Shown in pieces: positions 28,350 through 37,487 of a DNA stretch of 56,398 nucleotides. Made by a program: the position numbers and the translations under genes. Origin of the DNA: JBDRLU01 sp043812795 (GTDB taxonomy: Bacteria > Chloroflexota > Dehalococcoidia > Dehalococcoidales > UBA2162). The notes under the pieces were generated by a model. It did not search any database, had not been told where the DNA came from, and worked only from the letters and a program-made list of their open reading frames with translations. The stretch's first letter is position 1. Every line of letters begins with the position of its first letter. Location of the stretch: NCBI GenBank assembly GCA_043812795.1, contig JBDRLU010000053.1, positions 1 through 56,398 on the forward strand, written 5' to 3'.

Positions 28350-29441
28350 TCAGGCCTTAGGCACAAAAGCCAGGAATAACCTATCGTCCTCAAAGCGATT
28401 TTCTTCAAGAGTTACCTCTGCCCCGGTGGTTACAGAAATAAGCCCCTGTAATTCACCTGACAAAAAGGATGTAATTTCCAGCCGCTGGCCGGTGCCGGTC
28501 GCTTCAGCACACTCTTTAACCTCCAGCTCCAGCCGGGGTTGCTCAGCCTTAATTTCAATTCGAGACTGGCGGAGGTGAGCGTAATAATCAATTACGTTTT
28601 TCAGCCCTTCACGGCCGTAGAATTTAGCCAGAACCGGCGCCAGGCTCCGTCCCACTCGACAGCCGACATCAAAACTACTGGCGGCCAGGTGTTCCGGGTC
28701 GCTCAGCAAAGCATTAAGTAATACCAGTTGGTAATAGTTAATGTCAACCAGGTCGCCGATTATCCGGACCGGCAGGTTTTGCAGTGTTTTTTCCAGGCGC
28801 GACGATAGTTCGGTCTTAAACTCCGGTGGCGCCAAGTAGGCCTCCTGCTTTGCCTGGATCTCGGCATCCTGCTTATCGCCAATGACAAAACGGCAGGACT
28901 TATCGCCACGGGCGAGGCAATCTGTCTCGATGCTGGACAGTTCCCGGTTGATTAAAGAAGCCAGAATCCCGGCAAAAGTGCCGGCATGGTAGTAACAGAC
29001 GCCATAGCTGAGACCACTTAACCCGGAACACTCGACGCAATCGCTGAATTCAAGGTTAATCCGTAGTGGGTCAATATCAAGGCCGGTTATTTCCGGATTG
29101 CCTTCCCTGGCCTGTACCATCATCGAGGAAAATACCCTTTTGACTATTTGGCTTAGGTTGGTAAGGGCTCGTGCCCTGGGCCAGTATTCGAACTTCCAGA
29201 AATAGTCGGGTGGCATACCCAGCTTGCGCACGATGTTGTAAGCATTCCGTGAAGCTGACGACTGGGCCGATGCGTAAAGTAGTTTGGGCATGGCCGGGTT
29301 GGACTCGACTAGGGATAATAACCTGGACTGCGGCAGATAGAGATCAATATCGTCACCCATTTCCGGTCGGAGCAAGACACGCTTTTTTACCACACTGGCC
29401 AGTAGTGCCAGCCAGGCCTGGTCAATAATTTTATCCATCAT
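28350..29441 (-). CDS. V4R-domain protein
   Basis: This 363-residue soluble protein has in its middle part (about residues 135-205) the V4R (4-vinyl reductase) signature: CVECSGL, then CYYHAGTFAGILAS, and the closing ETDCLARGDKSCRFVI. V4R domains bind small hydrophobic ligands or metals and often sense signals upstream of output modules. The C-terminal part (210-363) may be a degenerate second ligand-binding module. Its start overlaps the end of the upstream membrane gene by 11 bases, and the HD-GYP regulator follows. The ligand is unknown. Confidence 0.75.
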   Translation of the reverse strand: MMDKIIDQAWLALLASVVKKRVLLRPEMGDDIDLYLPQSRLLSLVESNPAMPKLLYASAQSSASRNAYNIVRKLGMPPDYFWKFEYWPRARALTNLSQIVKRVFSSMMVQAREGNPEITGLDIDPLRINLEFSDCVECSGLSGLSYGVCYYHAGTFAGILASLINRELSSIETDCLARGDKSCRFVIGDKQDAEIQAKQEAYLAPPEFKTELSSRLEKTLQNLPVRIIGDLVDINYYQLVLLNALLSDPEHLAASSFDVGCRVGRSLAPVLAKFYGREGLKNVIDYYAHLRQSRIEIKAEQPRLELEVKECAEATGTGQRLEITSFLSGELQGLISVTTGAEVTLEENRFEDDRLFLAFVPKA

Positions 29442-30303
29442 CCACGTCCGTCAAACTGAGTTCTCCGGCCATTGCCCGGTCGATGGCTTGGTATCCCCAA
29501 TCGTCCTGCTTACGGTGGGCGTAAAGCCCGGCAGCGATGATTAAATAACCATAAATGAACAGAGTCTCCGGAATAGCCGAACGGAAAAGTGACTCTGGCG
29601 GAAGCAGGGCAGGAAAAAGTGTAATGACCAGTTCAAAAAGATAGTCAAACAAAGTGCTGAAAACGATGCCAAAGACAATAATCGTAAAAGTCAGGCTCTG
29701 TTGCTGCCGTGATTTCAGGTACTGGACATAGAGCCAGAGGACAGGTATCAGGACGATGATAAGGACCGCATCCAGTACACGCATGGAAAAGGCAAGAACG
29801 GTGGCCATCGTGAGATTGGCATTGTTCACAATCGTACCCAACTGCGGGTATATAGCGACAAAGAGAGAAAACAGGGCGGCGAGAATCAAAACAAGCCAGC
29901 CCTTTTTGTTCAGCCGTGTCACGTCAATACCTTTGAGCAGATTAAGACAAAACAGAAATAGCATGGCGTAATTAATAAACTGGATACCCTCGACCAGGCG
30001 CAGGGTCTCGGTGGTGCCGAGGCGGAGTTCGAAGTAAAGACGCAGGGTAGGCGAATAAGATAGGAAAAGAATAATGGCGAACATATAGATAAGAAGAAAG
30101 ACGGCAAAAAAGATAAAAGCATTTTGTAGCTCTTTACGATAAATGGAAGCCACGTTGAGAGCGAGCAGGAAGCCGATAAAGAGGGCCAGCGGCTCGACGA
30201 TGTCAACATAAGTCGGCCAGACCCTGGCAGGTAGGAACAGGACAACCAGAGCTGGAATGGCCAGAACCGGTAACGCAATTTTAAGAAAACGAGCAGCAGT
30301 CAT
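29431..30303 (-). CDS. multi-pass membrane protein, possible 7TM sensor
   Basis: This 290-residue protein has seven or eight hydrophobic segments (roughly residues 7-27, 33-52, 63-85, 105-125, 135-152, 167-190, 202-228 and 243-263) and a short polar tail (HRKQDDWGYQAIDRAM). There is no transporter signature. It is the first gene of the operon with the V4R and HD-GYP proteins, which suggests the membrane input unit of a signalling chain. This is inference from neighbours. Confidence 0.65.
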   Translation of the reverse strand: MTAARFLKIALPVLAIPALVVLFLPARVWPTYVDIVEPLALFIGFLLALNVASIYRKELQNAFIFFAVFLLIYMFAIILFLSYSPTLRLYFELRLGTTETLRLVEGIQFINYAMLFLFCLNLLKGIDVTRLNKKGWLVLILAALFSLFVAIYPQLGTIVNNANLTMATVLAFSMRVLDAVLIIVLIPVLWLYVQYLKSRQQQSLTFTIIVFGIVFSTLFDYLFELVITLFPALLPPESLFRSAIPETLFIYGYLIIAAGLYAHRKQDDWGYQAIDRAMAGELSLTDVDDG

Positions 30304-30381
30304 TGGCTAGCTCCTACCCAATACTAGCACAGGCCTGATATACCAGCAAGCGTTTGGCTTGCCGGTGGCATTACAGGCGAC

Positions 30382-30410
30382 TTGACAAGGGTAGTTAATT
30401 ATGTTATAAA
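30382..30410 (+). promoter_or_regulatory. promoter of the opp operon
   Basis: TTGACA (30382-30387) and TATAAA (30405-30410) have a 17-base spacer. The leader to oppB is long (about 190 bases), and the rest of it shows no hairpin I can be sure of. Confidence 0.6.
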
Positions 30411-30566
30411 AGCTTGACCATTTTAATACCTTTGTGAAATTGTATATTACTTTCCACAGTATGCCACAATACATAATGCGAAAAGCGCTATAATACGGTA
30501 AAGCCCTCTAGGTTGACCGTGTGACGAACAGAATAGAGAACGAGAAAGTTGGGGGAGGCGGAGTAG

Positions 30567-30605
30567 ATGTTCGGCAAAATGCTGGAAAAGGATGGGGTGA
30601 GATAG
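30567..30605 (+). CDS. possible 12-codon leader peptide ahead of oppB
   Basis: ATG at 30567 follows GGGGGAGGCGGAG and opens a frame MFGKMLEKDGVR that stops (TAG, 30603-30605) immediately before the oppB ATG at 30606. The abutting stop and start suggest translational coupling. It could be chance; there is no codon bias to judge over so short a frame. Confidence 0.3.
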   Translation: MFGKMLEKDGVR

Positions 30606-31568
30606 ATGCAGACGTATATTATTAGAAGGGTTCTACTGATGATTCCCTCGGTATTCCTTATCACGATAATACTCTTTATTTCTCTTCGTTTCATCCCCGG
30701 AAATGTGATTGACCTGATGGTGGCGGAGATGGCTACCGAGTCCGGGATGGGTCAGCAGTTGACCGCCGATTACATCAAACATAAATTGGGCATGGATGTG
30801 CCTATCTACGTTCAGTATGGCAAGTGGCTGGGTGCTGCTGTACAGGGTGACCTGGGAAGGTCTTTATGGACGGACCGTGAGGTGACTGAGGAAATATCCA
30901 GTCGGCTTCCCATCTCTATCGAGCTCGGTGTCATGGCGCTGATAACGGCTGTACTTATCGCCCTCCCCATCGGTATCTATTCGGCGATACGTCAGGATAC
31001 CTGGGGTGACTACGTGGGGCGTACTATCGCCATATTGGCTATTTCACTGCCCAGTTTTTGGCTGGGCACTATCGTCATCGTGTACCCGTCAATATGGTGG
31101 GGCTGGTCACCACCGATGGAATATATCCCCTTTGCCAAGGACCCGATGGGGAATCTGGGGCAGTTCCTCTTGCCAGCGGTGATTCTGGGTATGGTCCTTT
31201 CCGGTAACACCATGAGAATGACACGCACCATGATGCTGGAGGTGCTCCGCCAGGATTACATCCGGACGGCCTGGGCGAAAGGACTCACGGAACGGACAAT
31301 CATTTTCCGACATGCCCTGAAAAATGCGCTGATTCCGGTCATTACCATCGTCGGTATCCAGCTCGGTATTCTCATCGGTGGCTCAGTAGTGCTGGAGCAA
31401 ATATTTGTGCTGCCCGGTGTTGGCCGTCTTTTGATTGAGGCACTCAATAAAAGAGACTACCCGGTTATTTCGGGCATCAATGTGGTTCTCTCAATTTTCG
31501 TTCTGTTCATGAACCTGATTGTTGACCTGATGTATGGCTATCTCGACCCGAGGGTTCGGTATGAATAG
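30606..31568 (+). CDS. oppB: oligopeptide/dipeptide ABC transporter permease OppB/DppB
   Basis: This 320-residue permease has six membrane segments, the N-terminal signature of the family (RRVLLMIPSVFLITII) and the ATPase-coupling loop with EVLRQDYIRTAWAKGL. It forms the channel with OppC. It is the first structural gene of an oppBCDF operon. No oppA-type binding-protein gene is found before or after it in this window. Confidence 0.92.
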   Translation: MQTYIIRRVLLMIPSVFLITIILFISLRFIPGNVIDLMVAEMATESGMGQQLTADYIKHKLGMDVPIYVQYGKWLGAAVQGDLGRSLWTDREVTEEISSRLPISIELGVMALITAVLIALPIGIYSAIRQDTWGDYVGRTIAILAISLPSFWLGTIVIVYPSIWWGWSPPMEYIPFAKDPMGNLGQFLLPAVILGMVLSGNTMRMTRTMMLEVLRQDYIRTAWAKGLTERTIIFRHALKNALIPVITIVGIQLGILIGGSVVLEQIFVLPGVGRLLIEALNKRDYPVISGINVVLSIFVLFMNLIVDLMYGYLDPRVRYE

Positions 31569-31583
31569 AGGGGAAGGTGTAAA

Positions 31584-32531
31584 ATGACTGAGGTTGTGTC
31601 ACCAGTAGACTTACCGGTAGCCGCAGTAGTGAAAAGGCGCTCCTTTATACTGGATGTGCTGACCCGGCTGGTCAAAGAAAAGCCATTGGGCACAGTGGGT
31701 GGTATCATCACGCTGATATTGCTCTTGGTTGGTATTTTTGCCAACTTCCTGGCTCCCTTCGGTTACAATGAGATTGACCTCGCCTCGCGTTTGAGTCCTC
31801 CGTCGGCTCATCATGTTCTCGGTGCTGATAACCTGGGTCGGGACTTGCTGAGCCGGATTATCTACGGAGCTCGCATCTCGATGTATGTCGGTCTGGCTGG
31901 CTCTCTTTTGAGCGTAATGATCGAAATGACCATTGGTATTCTCTCAGGCTTCTTTGGCGGTAAGCTTGACTTAACAGTACAGCGTTTCGTTGATGCCTTC
32001 CAGTCCATTCCGCCGTTATTCTTCTACCTTACCATCATGGCTGTTCTGGGACCGGGCCTCATCCAGGTTATTTTTGTCCTGGGGATGGTGCACGGCATCC
32101 GTCAGTCACGGGTAGCAAGAAGTGCCACGATTGGCATCATGGGCAATGTTTATATCGAGGCAGCGCGCGCTATCGGTGCAACTAACAGCCGCATACTTTT
32201 AAAACACATCCTGCCTAATGTGGTCGCAGTCATCATGGTGGCGTTCACGGTAACAATAGGCTTTATGATTATTTCAGAGGCGACGCTGAGCTTCCTTGGC
32301 TTTGGCATCCCGCCGCCAATTCCAAGCTGGGGGAGCATGCTCAGCGAAAGCGGACGCCGGTATATGCTGCTAGCGCCATGGATGGCATTATGGCCCGGGC
32401 TTGCTTTAGCTATTGTCGTCTATGGAATAAACATGCTGGGGGATGCCTTTAGGGACATTCTCGACCCGCGGCTGCGGGGTGGCTTGGGCCGCTACTCGGG
32501 AACGAAGAAGCGGCAGCCAGATAAGCTATAG
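31584..32531 (+). CDS. oppC: oligopeptide/dipeptide ABC transporter permease OppC/DppC
   Basis: This 315-residue permease has the family opener LGADNLGRDLLSRIIYGARIS (interrupted count: HVLGADNLGRDLLSR then IIYGARIS), five to six membrane segments and coupling loop EAARAIGATNSRILLKHILPN. It has an N-terminal cytoplasmic tail of about 45 residues. It lies 15 bases after oppB and pairs with it. Confidence 0.92.
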   Translation: MTEVVSPVDLPVAAVVKRRSFILDVLTRLVKEKPLGTVGGIITLILLLVGIFANFLAPFGYNEIDLASRLSPPSAHHVLGADNLGRDLLSRIIYGARISMYVGLAGSLLSVMIEMTIGILSGFFGGKLDLTVQRFVDAFQSIPPLFFYLTIMAVLGPGLIQVIFVLGMVHGIRQSRVARSATIGIMGNVYIEAARAIGATNSRILLKHILPNVVAVIMVAFTVTIGFMIISEATLSFLGFGIPPPIPSWGSMLSESGRRYMLLAPWMALWPGLALAIVVYGINMLGDAFRDILDPRLRGGLGRYSGTKKRQPDKL

Positions 32532-32550
32532 GAAGAAACAGCGAAGTGAG

Positions 32551-33543
32551 GTGAGTGACATCGACGAAATAGTTCTTGAGGTAAAAAACCTAAAGACATA
32601 CTTCTATACCAATGATGGCGAGGTAAGAGCGGTTGATGACTTGTCTTACCATGTGAAGAAGGGTGAATGTCTTGGTCTCGTTGGTGAGAGCGCCTGCGGC
32701 AAGAGTGTGAGTGCTCTCTCCGTGATGCGTCTCATCCCCTATCCGCCGGGGATTATTGTCGGTGGCGAGGTCTTCCTGAAGGGGAAAGACCTGCTAAAAG
32801 CCAGCGAGGCCGAGATGCGTGATATCAGAGGCGACCGTATTGCCATGATCTTTCAGGAACCGAGCACTTCGCTCAATCCAGTACTTACCGTTAGTCTTCA
32901 GTTATCTGAATCGCTGGCGTTGCATCGCGGGCTGGACAAGCAGGCTGCCAGCGCTGAAGCGGTCAAGCTACTGAGGGTGGTGGGGATTCCGGATGCGGAA
33001 AAAAGAGTCAATGATTATCCGTATCAGTTCAGCGGAGGCATGCAGCAACGGATCATGATTGCCATGGCCCTGGCCTGTAGTCCAGAGTTATTGATTGCTG
33101 ATGAGCCGACGACTTCAGTCGATGTTACCGTGCAGGCACAGCTATTGGAGCTGCTTGGCGAGATGAAAGGAAAATTCGGTACCGCCATAATTGTTATCAC
33201 ACATAACCTGGGTGTAGTCGCCCGCTATGTGGACCGGGTCATGGTAATGTATGCCGGGCGGCTGGTGGAAACCGGCCCGACCGACGAGATATACCATAAT
33301 TCCAAGCACCCGTATACAGTGGGCTTGCTGGCTTCAGTACCGCGGCTGGACCTACCCCGCAAGCGCGCCTTAAGCGTCATCCCGGGTTTACCGCCCAATC
33401 TGGCCCGTCTGCCTAAAGGCTGTGCTTTCCAGCCTCGCTGTAAAATGGCCATTGACAAATGCAAGGAAGAAAAACCCGTTTTGGAAGAGGTGGGCCCGGA
33501 GCACTTGGCGGCTTGCTTCAGAAGTGCAGAAGTCAAGGTATAG
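32551..33543 (+). CDS. oppD: oligopeptide ABC transporter ATP-binding protein OppD
   Basis: This ATPase of about 330 residues has Walker A GESACGKSV, signature FSGGMQQR, Walker B LLIADEP and the C-terminal oligo_HPY extension with the Cys pattern GCAFQPRC...C...C that marks OppD/DppD and may bind an Fe-S cluster. Walker A has GESACGKS rather than the usual GESGSGKS. GTG 32551 fits family length; the open frame back to 32443 overlaps oppC by 89 bases and is not needed. Confidence 0.9.
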   Translation: MSDIDEIVLEVKNLKTYFYTNDGEVRAVDDLSYHVKKGECLGLVGESACGKSVSALSVMRLIPYPPGIIVGGEVFLKGKDLLKASEAEMRDIRGDRIAMIFQEPSTSLNPVLTVSLQLSESLALHRGLDKQAASAEAVKLLRVVGIPDAEKRVNDYPYQFSGGMQQRIMIAMALACSPELLIADEPTTSVDVTVQAQLLELLGEMKGKFGTAIIVITHNLGVVARYVDRVMVMYAGRLVETGPTDEIYHNSKHPYTVGLLASVPRLDLPRKRALSVIPGLPPNLARLPKGCAFQPRCKMAIDKCKEEKPVLEEVGPEHLAACFRSAEVKV

Positions 33544-33571
33544 AATAAAAAAATGAGTAGGTGGCGGCATT

Positions 33572-34549
33572 ATGGCGACTGACAACTATCTGGTTGAAGT
33601 AAAAGACCTCAAAATGTATTTTCCCGTGATGGCCGGCGTCTTTAAGCGAAGGGTTGCTGACGTCAAGGCGGTTGACGGGGTCAGTTTTTATGTGAAGAGA
33701 GGCGAAACTCTTGGTCTGGTCGGTGAGAGCGGCTGCGGTAAGACGACCACGGGCCGCTGCATTCTCCGGCTGTACAAGATAACCGAGGGCAAGATGTTTT
33801 TTGAGGGGAACGAATACGCAAAAGTCAAGGGCGAAAAATTACGGCGAATGCGGCGGGACATGCAGCTTATTTTCCAGGACCCTTATGCTTCGCTTAACCC
33901 GCGCATGACGGCCGGAGATATTGTTGCTGAACCCATGCTGGTACACGGCTTGGTCAAGGGTAAGGATTACCAGGAGCAGGTAGCGCAACTATTGAGTTTG
34001 GTGGAGCTTGAGCCCTCTATGGCGGTACGTTATCCCCATGAGTTCAGCGGTGGTCAGCGCCAGCGTATCGGTATCGCGCGGGCACTTTCTGTCCGACCAA
34101 AGCTTATTATTTGCGATGAGCCCGTTTCAGCTCTGGATGTTTCTATCCAGACACAGGTCATTACATTGCTCATGAGGCTGCGAGAGGAGATGCATCTGAC
34201 CTATATTTTCATTGCCCATGACCTTTCTGTAGTCCGTCATATCAGCGACCGGGTGTGCGTGATGTATCTGGGCCGGATTGCTGAGATTACTGACAGCGAC
34301 GAGCTTTATGATAATCCGCTTCATCCCTATACTCAGGCGCTGCTCTCGGCCGTTCCCATACCTGACCCGGTGGTTGACCGTCAGCGGAAGCGTATCTTGC
34401 TGGCGGGTGATGTTCCCAGTCCGGTTAATCCGCCGCCGGGCTGCAATTTCAATCCCAGGTGCCGTATGGCCATCGACATCTGCAAGGAACAGAGGCCGGA
34501 GTTGCGGAATATTGGTGGCGAGCATTGGGTTGCCTGTCATCGGGTCTAA
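33572..34549 (+). CDS. oppF: oligopeptide ABC transporter ATP-binding protein OppF
   Basis: This 325-residue ATPase has Walker A GESGCGKTT, signature FSGGQRQR, Walker B IICDEPVSALD, and the C-terminal GCNFNPRC...C...C oligo_HPY motif. It forms the ATPase heterodimer with OppD. It is the last gene of the opp operon; the 225-base gap after it has only a short CCCCGGGG palindrome near 34590 and no gene I can support. Confidence 0.92.
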   Translation: MATDNYLVEVKDLKMYFPVMAGVFKRRVADVKAVDGVSFYVKRGETLGLVGESGCGKTTTGRCILRLYKITEGKMFFEGNEYAKVKGEKLRRMRRDMQLIFQDPYASLNPRMTAGDIVAEPMLVHGLVKGKDYQEQVAQLLSLVELEPSMAVRYPHEFSGGQRQRIGIARALSVRPKLIICDEPVSALDVSIQTQVITLLMRLREEMHLTYIFIAHDLSVVRHISDRVCVMYLGRIAEITDSDELYDNPLHPYTQALLSAVPIPDPVVDRQRKRILLAGDVPSPVNPPPGCNFNPRCRMAIDICKEQRPELRNIGGEHWVACHRV

Positions 34550-34774
34550 CCGAAGGAAACTCAGCCGCTGACCCTCAATTAGTTCAAGACCCCGGGGTTT
34601 GGTGAGACCAACGACAAGGTTATTATGTCCTCAAGCAGAAGTCCTGACTTTGGAGTTCTTCACCAGTTAGGTGAGCACCAGTTGCAGATTTTGGTTCACA
34701 GGTCTATACTTATGTAATTCACGTTATGTTTAGAACTTATCAGATACAAAGGAACCTGGAGAAACCGTCAAAAT

Positions 34775-35833
34775 ATGTCAAAGCCGAGAAAGAAAGATAC
34801 TGAAAAAAATGTAATGCCCGCAAGTATGCCGGGTAAGAAAGTTAGCGAAAGTAGCCGCAAAAAACTGTGGACGGGTATCGTCATTGCCGCCCTGGTGGTC
34901 ATCGCAATTGCGCTTATCGGTGGCATCAGTTATTACCGGGCCTATGTGGCTCCCTTCCACCGCATCATCATGACGGTCGATGGTACGGACGTACGCATTG
35001 ACTACTTTCTGAGGAGAGCCAGGCTGTCCGGCGGAACAGGTTTCAGTACTCTGGATATGTTGACTAATGAAATGGTTATTAAGGAGGCAGCGCCGCAGTA
35101 TGGCATTACCGTTACACCGCAGGATATTGATGCAGCGCTACGTAGTATGGTGGCGGCGGGGTCAAGTGACAATGAGACCAGCGCGAATATGACTGATGCC
35201 GAATTCAGGGAATGGTATCGACAGCAGTTAAATGAGAATGACATTTCGGACGTCGACTATCGAGAAATTATGAGGGCGAGCCTTCTGGCGTCACGCCTTC
35301 ACCAGTATCTAGCCGACAGGGTGCCGACCGTGGCGGAGCAGGTTCATCTTAATGTGATTATGGTAGAAACGCTAGATGAGGCGAACGCCTTACGGGAGAG
35401 GTGGACGATGGGGGAGGATTTTGCCAGTCTGGCCCGGGAAGCGTCTATCGATATGCAAACGGGCGAAGTGGGGGGAGATGCGGGCTGGATACCGAAGGGA
35501 GTGATGGGAGTGTCATTGGATAATACGGTATTCAGTCTGGCCGTTGGTGAGGTAAGTGAGCCAATACCCTGGAATTCGGACCCCGAGAATACCGACCCTA
35601 ACATTCAAACAATTTATTACGTATTATACATGGTTTCCGAGAAGGACGAGGCGCGGGAAGTGGACAGTGACTACCTTAACGTGCTAAAAAGTAATGCGCT
35701 CGATGTCTGGCTTGGCCAGGAGATGAAGAACCACGATATAAAATATAATTATAACTCTGAAATTAATGCCTGGATAAACTGGCAACTCACTAAGAATGCA
35801 CCGCAGTCGAGTGGCCAGAGTAGCGGGGGATAA
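34775..35833 (+). CDS. parvulin-type peptidyl-prolyl isomerase (PrsA/SurA-like), membrane-anchored
   Basis: This 352-residue protein has a basic cytoplasmic tail (1-30), one membrane helix (about 32-52), a SurA-N-like helical region (60-185) and a parvulin domain (about 190-290; core LNVIMVETLDEANALRERW, FASLAREASID, GGDAGWIPKG, FSLAVGEVSEP). It probably helps secreted proteins fold outside the membrane. The final stretch is Ser/Gln/Gly-rich. Its stop shares a base with the start of the next ABC gene, so it is probably coupled to the Gld-like transporter. Confidence 0.82.
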   Translation: MSKPRKKDTEKNVMPASMPGKKVSESSRKKLWTGIVIAALVVIAIALIGGISYYRAYVAPFHRIIMTVDGTDVRIDYFLRRARLSGGTGFSTLDMLTNEMVIKEAAPQYGITVTPQDIDAALRSMVAAGSSDNETSANMTDAEFREWYRQQLNENDISDVDYREIMRASLLASRLHQYLADRVPTVAEQVHLNVIMVETLDEANALRERWTMGEDFASLAREASIDMQTGEVGGDAGWIPKGVMGVSLDNTVFSLAVGEVSEPIPWNSDPENTDPNIQTIYYVLYMVSEKDEAREVDSDYLNVLKSNALDVWLGQEMKNHDIKYNYNSEINAWINWQLTKNAPQSSGQSSGG

Positions 35834-36771
35834 TGATACGTGTTGAGAAGCTGACCAAATATTACGGAAAGCGGTTGGCCGTCGATAATATCAGCTTTAA
35901 CGTCGAAAAAGGTGAAATTGTCGGTTTCCTCGGCCCCAATGCCGCCGGTAAGACGACCACCATGCGGATTCTGACCGGATTTCTGGCACCGACTCGGGGC
36001 GATGTCTGGGTCGCCGGACACAATATGATGACGCATTCTCTGGAAGGACGTCGGCATATCGGTTATCTGCCGGAAGCCGTACCGCTCTACACGGATATGA
36101 CTGTTCGGTCTTATCTTGATTTTCTGGCCCGACTGCGCGGCCTGGAGGGACTGAAACTCAATCGCCGGTTGGGTGAGGTAGTGGAGATATGCCATCTTCA
36201 GGAATACGTGGATGTTATTATCGGTAAATTGTCCAAAGGCTTCCGCCAGCGGGTTGGTGTGGCTCAGGCGATTATCCACGACCCGGAGGTCCTTATCCTG
36301 GACGAACCAACGATTGGCATCGACCCCATCCAGGTAGCGATGACGAGGACACTGATTAGTGAGCTGGGTAAAGAACATACTATTCTGCTTTCGACCCATA
36401 TCCTGCCCGAAGTAAGCGTGACCTGCCAGCGCGTGATTATCATTCATGAAGGTAAAATTGTAGCAGAAGACCGCATTGAAAACCTTTCGTCTGTCATCAG
36501 CGGTTCGAAGCGTATCAAGCTGGAAGTAAGAGGGCCGTCACCGGAAGTGGTCAAGCGTTTGCGCCAGGTGCCCGGTGTGCTTCGGGTGAGTCATCAGGGT
36601 GACTATTATATGGTGGAATGTCCGGCCGACCAGGACCTGCGTGGTAAGATAACGGAAGCCATCATCAAGAGTGGCTGGTCCCTCCTTTCTCTGGAATCGT
36701 TGGAAATGAGCCTCGAGGATATCTTCCTGAAGTTGACGCGGGAAGAAGAAGCGGGTGAAGAAGCGAAGTAA
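35833..36771 (+). CDS. ABC-2 type transporter ATP-binding protein (GldA-like)
   Basis: This 312-residue ATPase has Walker A GPNAAGKTT, signature LSKGFRQRVG, Walker B LILDEPTIGIDP and a C-terminal regulatory domain of about 90 residues, as in GldA/CcmA-type exporters. In the family signature the usual SGG/SKG variant (SKGFRQ) is kept. It is followed by a permease whose start overlaps its stop by one base. The substrate is unknown. Confidence 0.88.
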   Translation: MIRVEKLTKYYGKRLAVDNISFNVEKGEIVGFLGPNAAGKTTTMRILTGFLAPTRGDVWVAGHNMMTHSLEGRRHIGYLPEAVPLYTDMTVRSYLDFLARLRGLEGLKLNRRLGEVVEICHLQEYVDVIIGKLSKGFRQRVGVAQAIIHDPEVLILDEPTIGIDPIQVAMTRTLISELGKEHTILLSTHILPEVSVTCQRVIIIHEGKIVAEDRIENLSSVISGSKRIKLEVRGPSPEVVKRLRQVPGVLRVSHQGDYYMVECPADQDLRGKITEAIIKSGWSLLSLESLEMSLEDIFLKLTREEEAGEEAK

Positions 36772-37487
36772 TGAAAAATACACTGACGATAGCGGCTAAA
36801 GAGTTCAAGTCCTACCTGTCATCACCGATGGCTTATATCGTGACCGGTATCTTTCTCCTCGGTACTGGCTTCTTATTTGCCGGGAGTTCAACTACTTATT
36901 ACGAAACGAGTATCAGAGGCTTCCTGGGTAGCGGGCTCTTCGCTATCTTGTTTTTGGTCTTGGCCGCAGTACTTACGATGCGCTTGATTGCGGAAGAGAA
37001 GAAGCTGGGCACGATTGAGTTATTGCGGACGGCGCCGGTAAGCGATAGCGAAGTAGTCGTCGGCAAGTTTCTGGGCAGCCTGGGTATCCTGCTGGTCATG
37101 CTTGCCCTTACCCTGTTCTACCCTATCTTGTTAGTCGCATTTGGCGACCCTGACCTCGGGCCGATTGCCGCCGGTTACCTCGGGCTATTGCTTCTCGGCG
37201 GGGCTTCTCTAGCCGTCGGTGTTTTTGCTTCTTCACTGACATCTAATCAGATAGTGGCGGCAGTGGTTGGTGGTGGCATTCTCATTGGCCTGTGGCTGGT
37301 TGATAATGCTGCCGGTTTCTTACCTCAGTCAATAGCTAATGTACTTAACTATGTGTCTTTCTCTCATTACTTCACTGATTTTGCGTTGGGCATAATCGAT
37401 ACCAGAGCTATCGTCTATTACCTGAGTATCACGGCGTTATTTTTGTTTTTAGCGATACGGTCTCTGGAAAACAGCAGGTGGAATTAG
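36771..37487 (+). CDS. ABC-2 type permease (GldF-like)
   Basis: This 238-residue membrane protein has six hydrophobic segments and the ABC-2 pattern AKEFKSYLSSPMAYIV at the N-terminus plus ITRLIAEEKKLGTIELLRTAPVS-like loop (residues about 65-87, with RLIAEEKKLGTIELL). It matches GldF/ABC-2 permeases that pair with a GldA-like ATPase and a GldG-like large subunit, and both neighbours are present here. Confidence 0.88.
   Translation: MKNTLTIAAKEFKSYLSSPMAYIVTGIFLLGTGFLFAGSSTTYYETSIRGFLGSGLFAILFLVLAAVLTMRLIAEEKKLGTIELLRTAPVSDSEVVVGKFLGSLGILLVMLALTLFYPILLVAFGDPDLGPIAAGYLGLLLLGGASLAVGVFASSLTSNQIVAAVVGGGILIGLWLVDNAAGFLPQSIANVLNYVSFSHYFTDFALGIIDTRAIVYYLSITALFLFLAIRSLENSRWN

Noticed and set aside
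32443..32550. Upstream extension of OppD
   Set aside because: It overlaps oppC by 89 bases and adds residues foreign to the family; GTG 32551 gives normal length.
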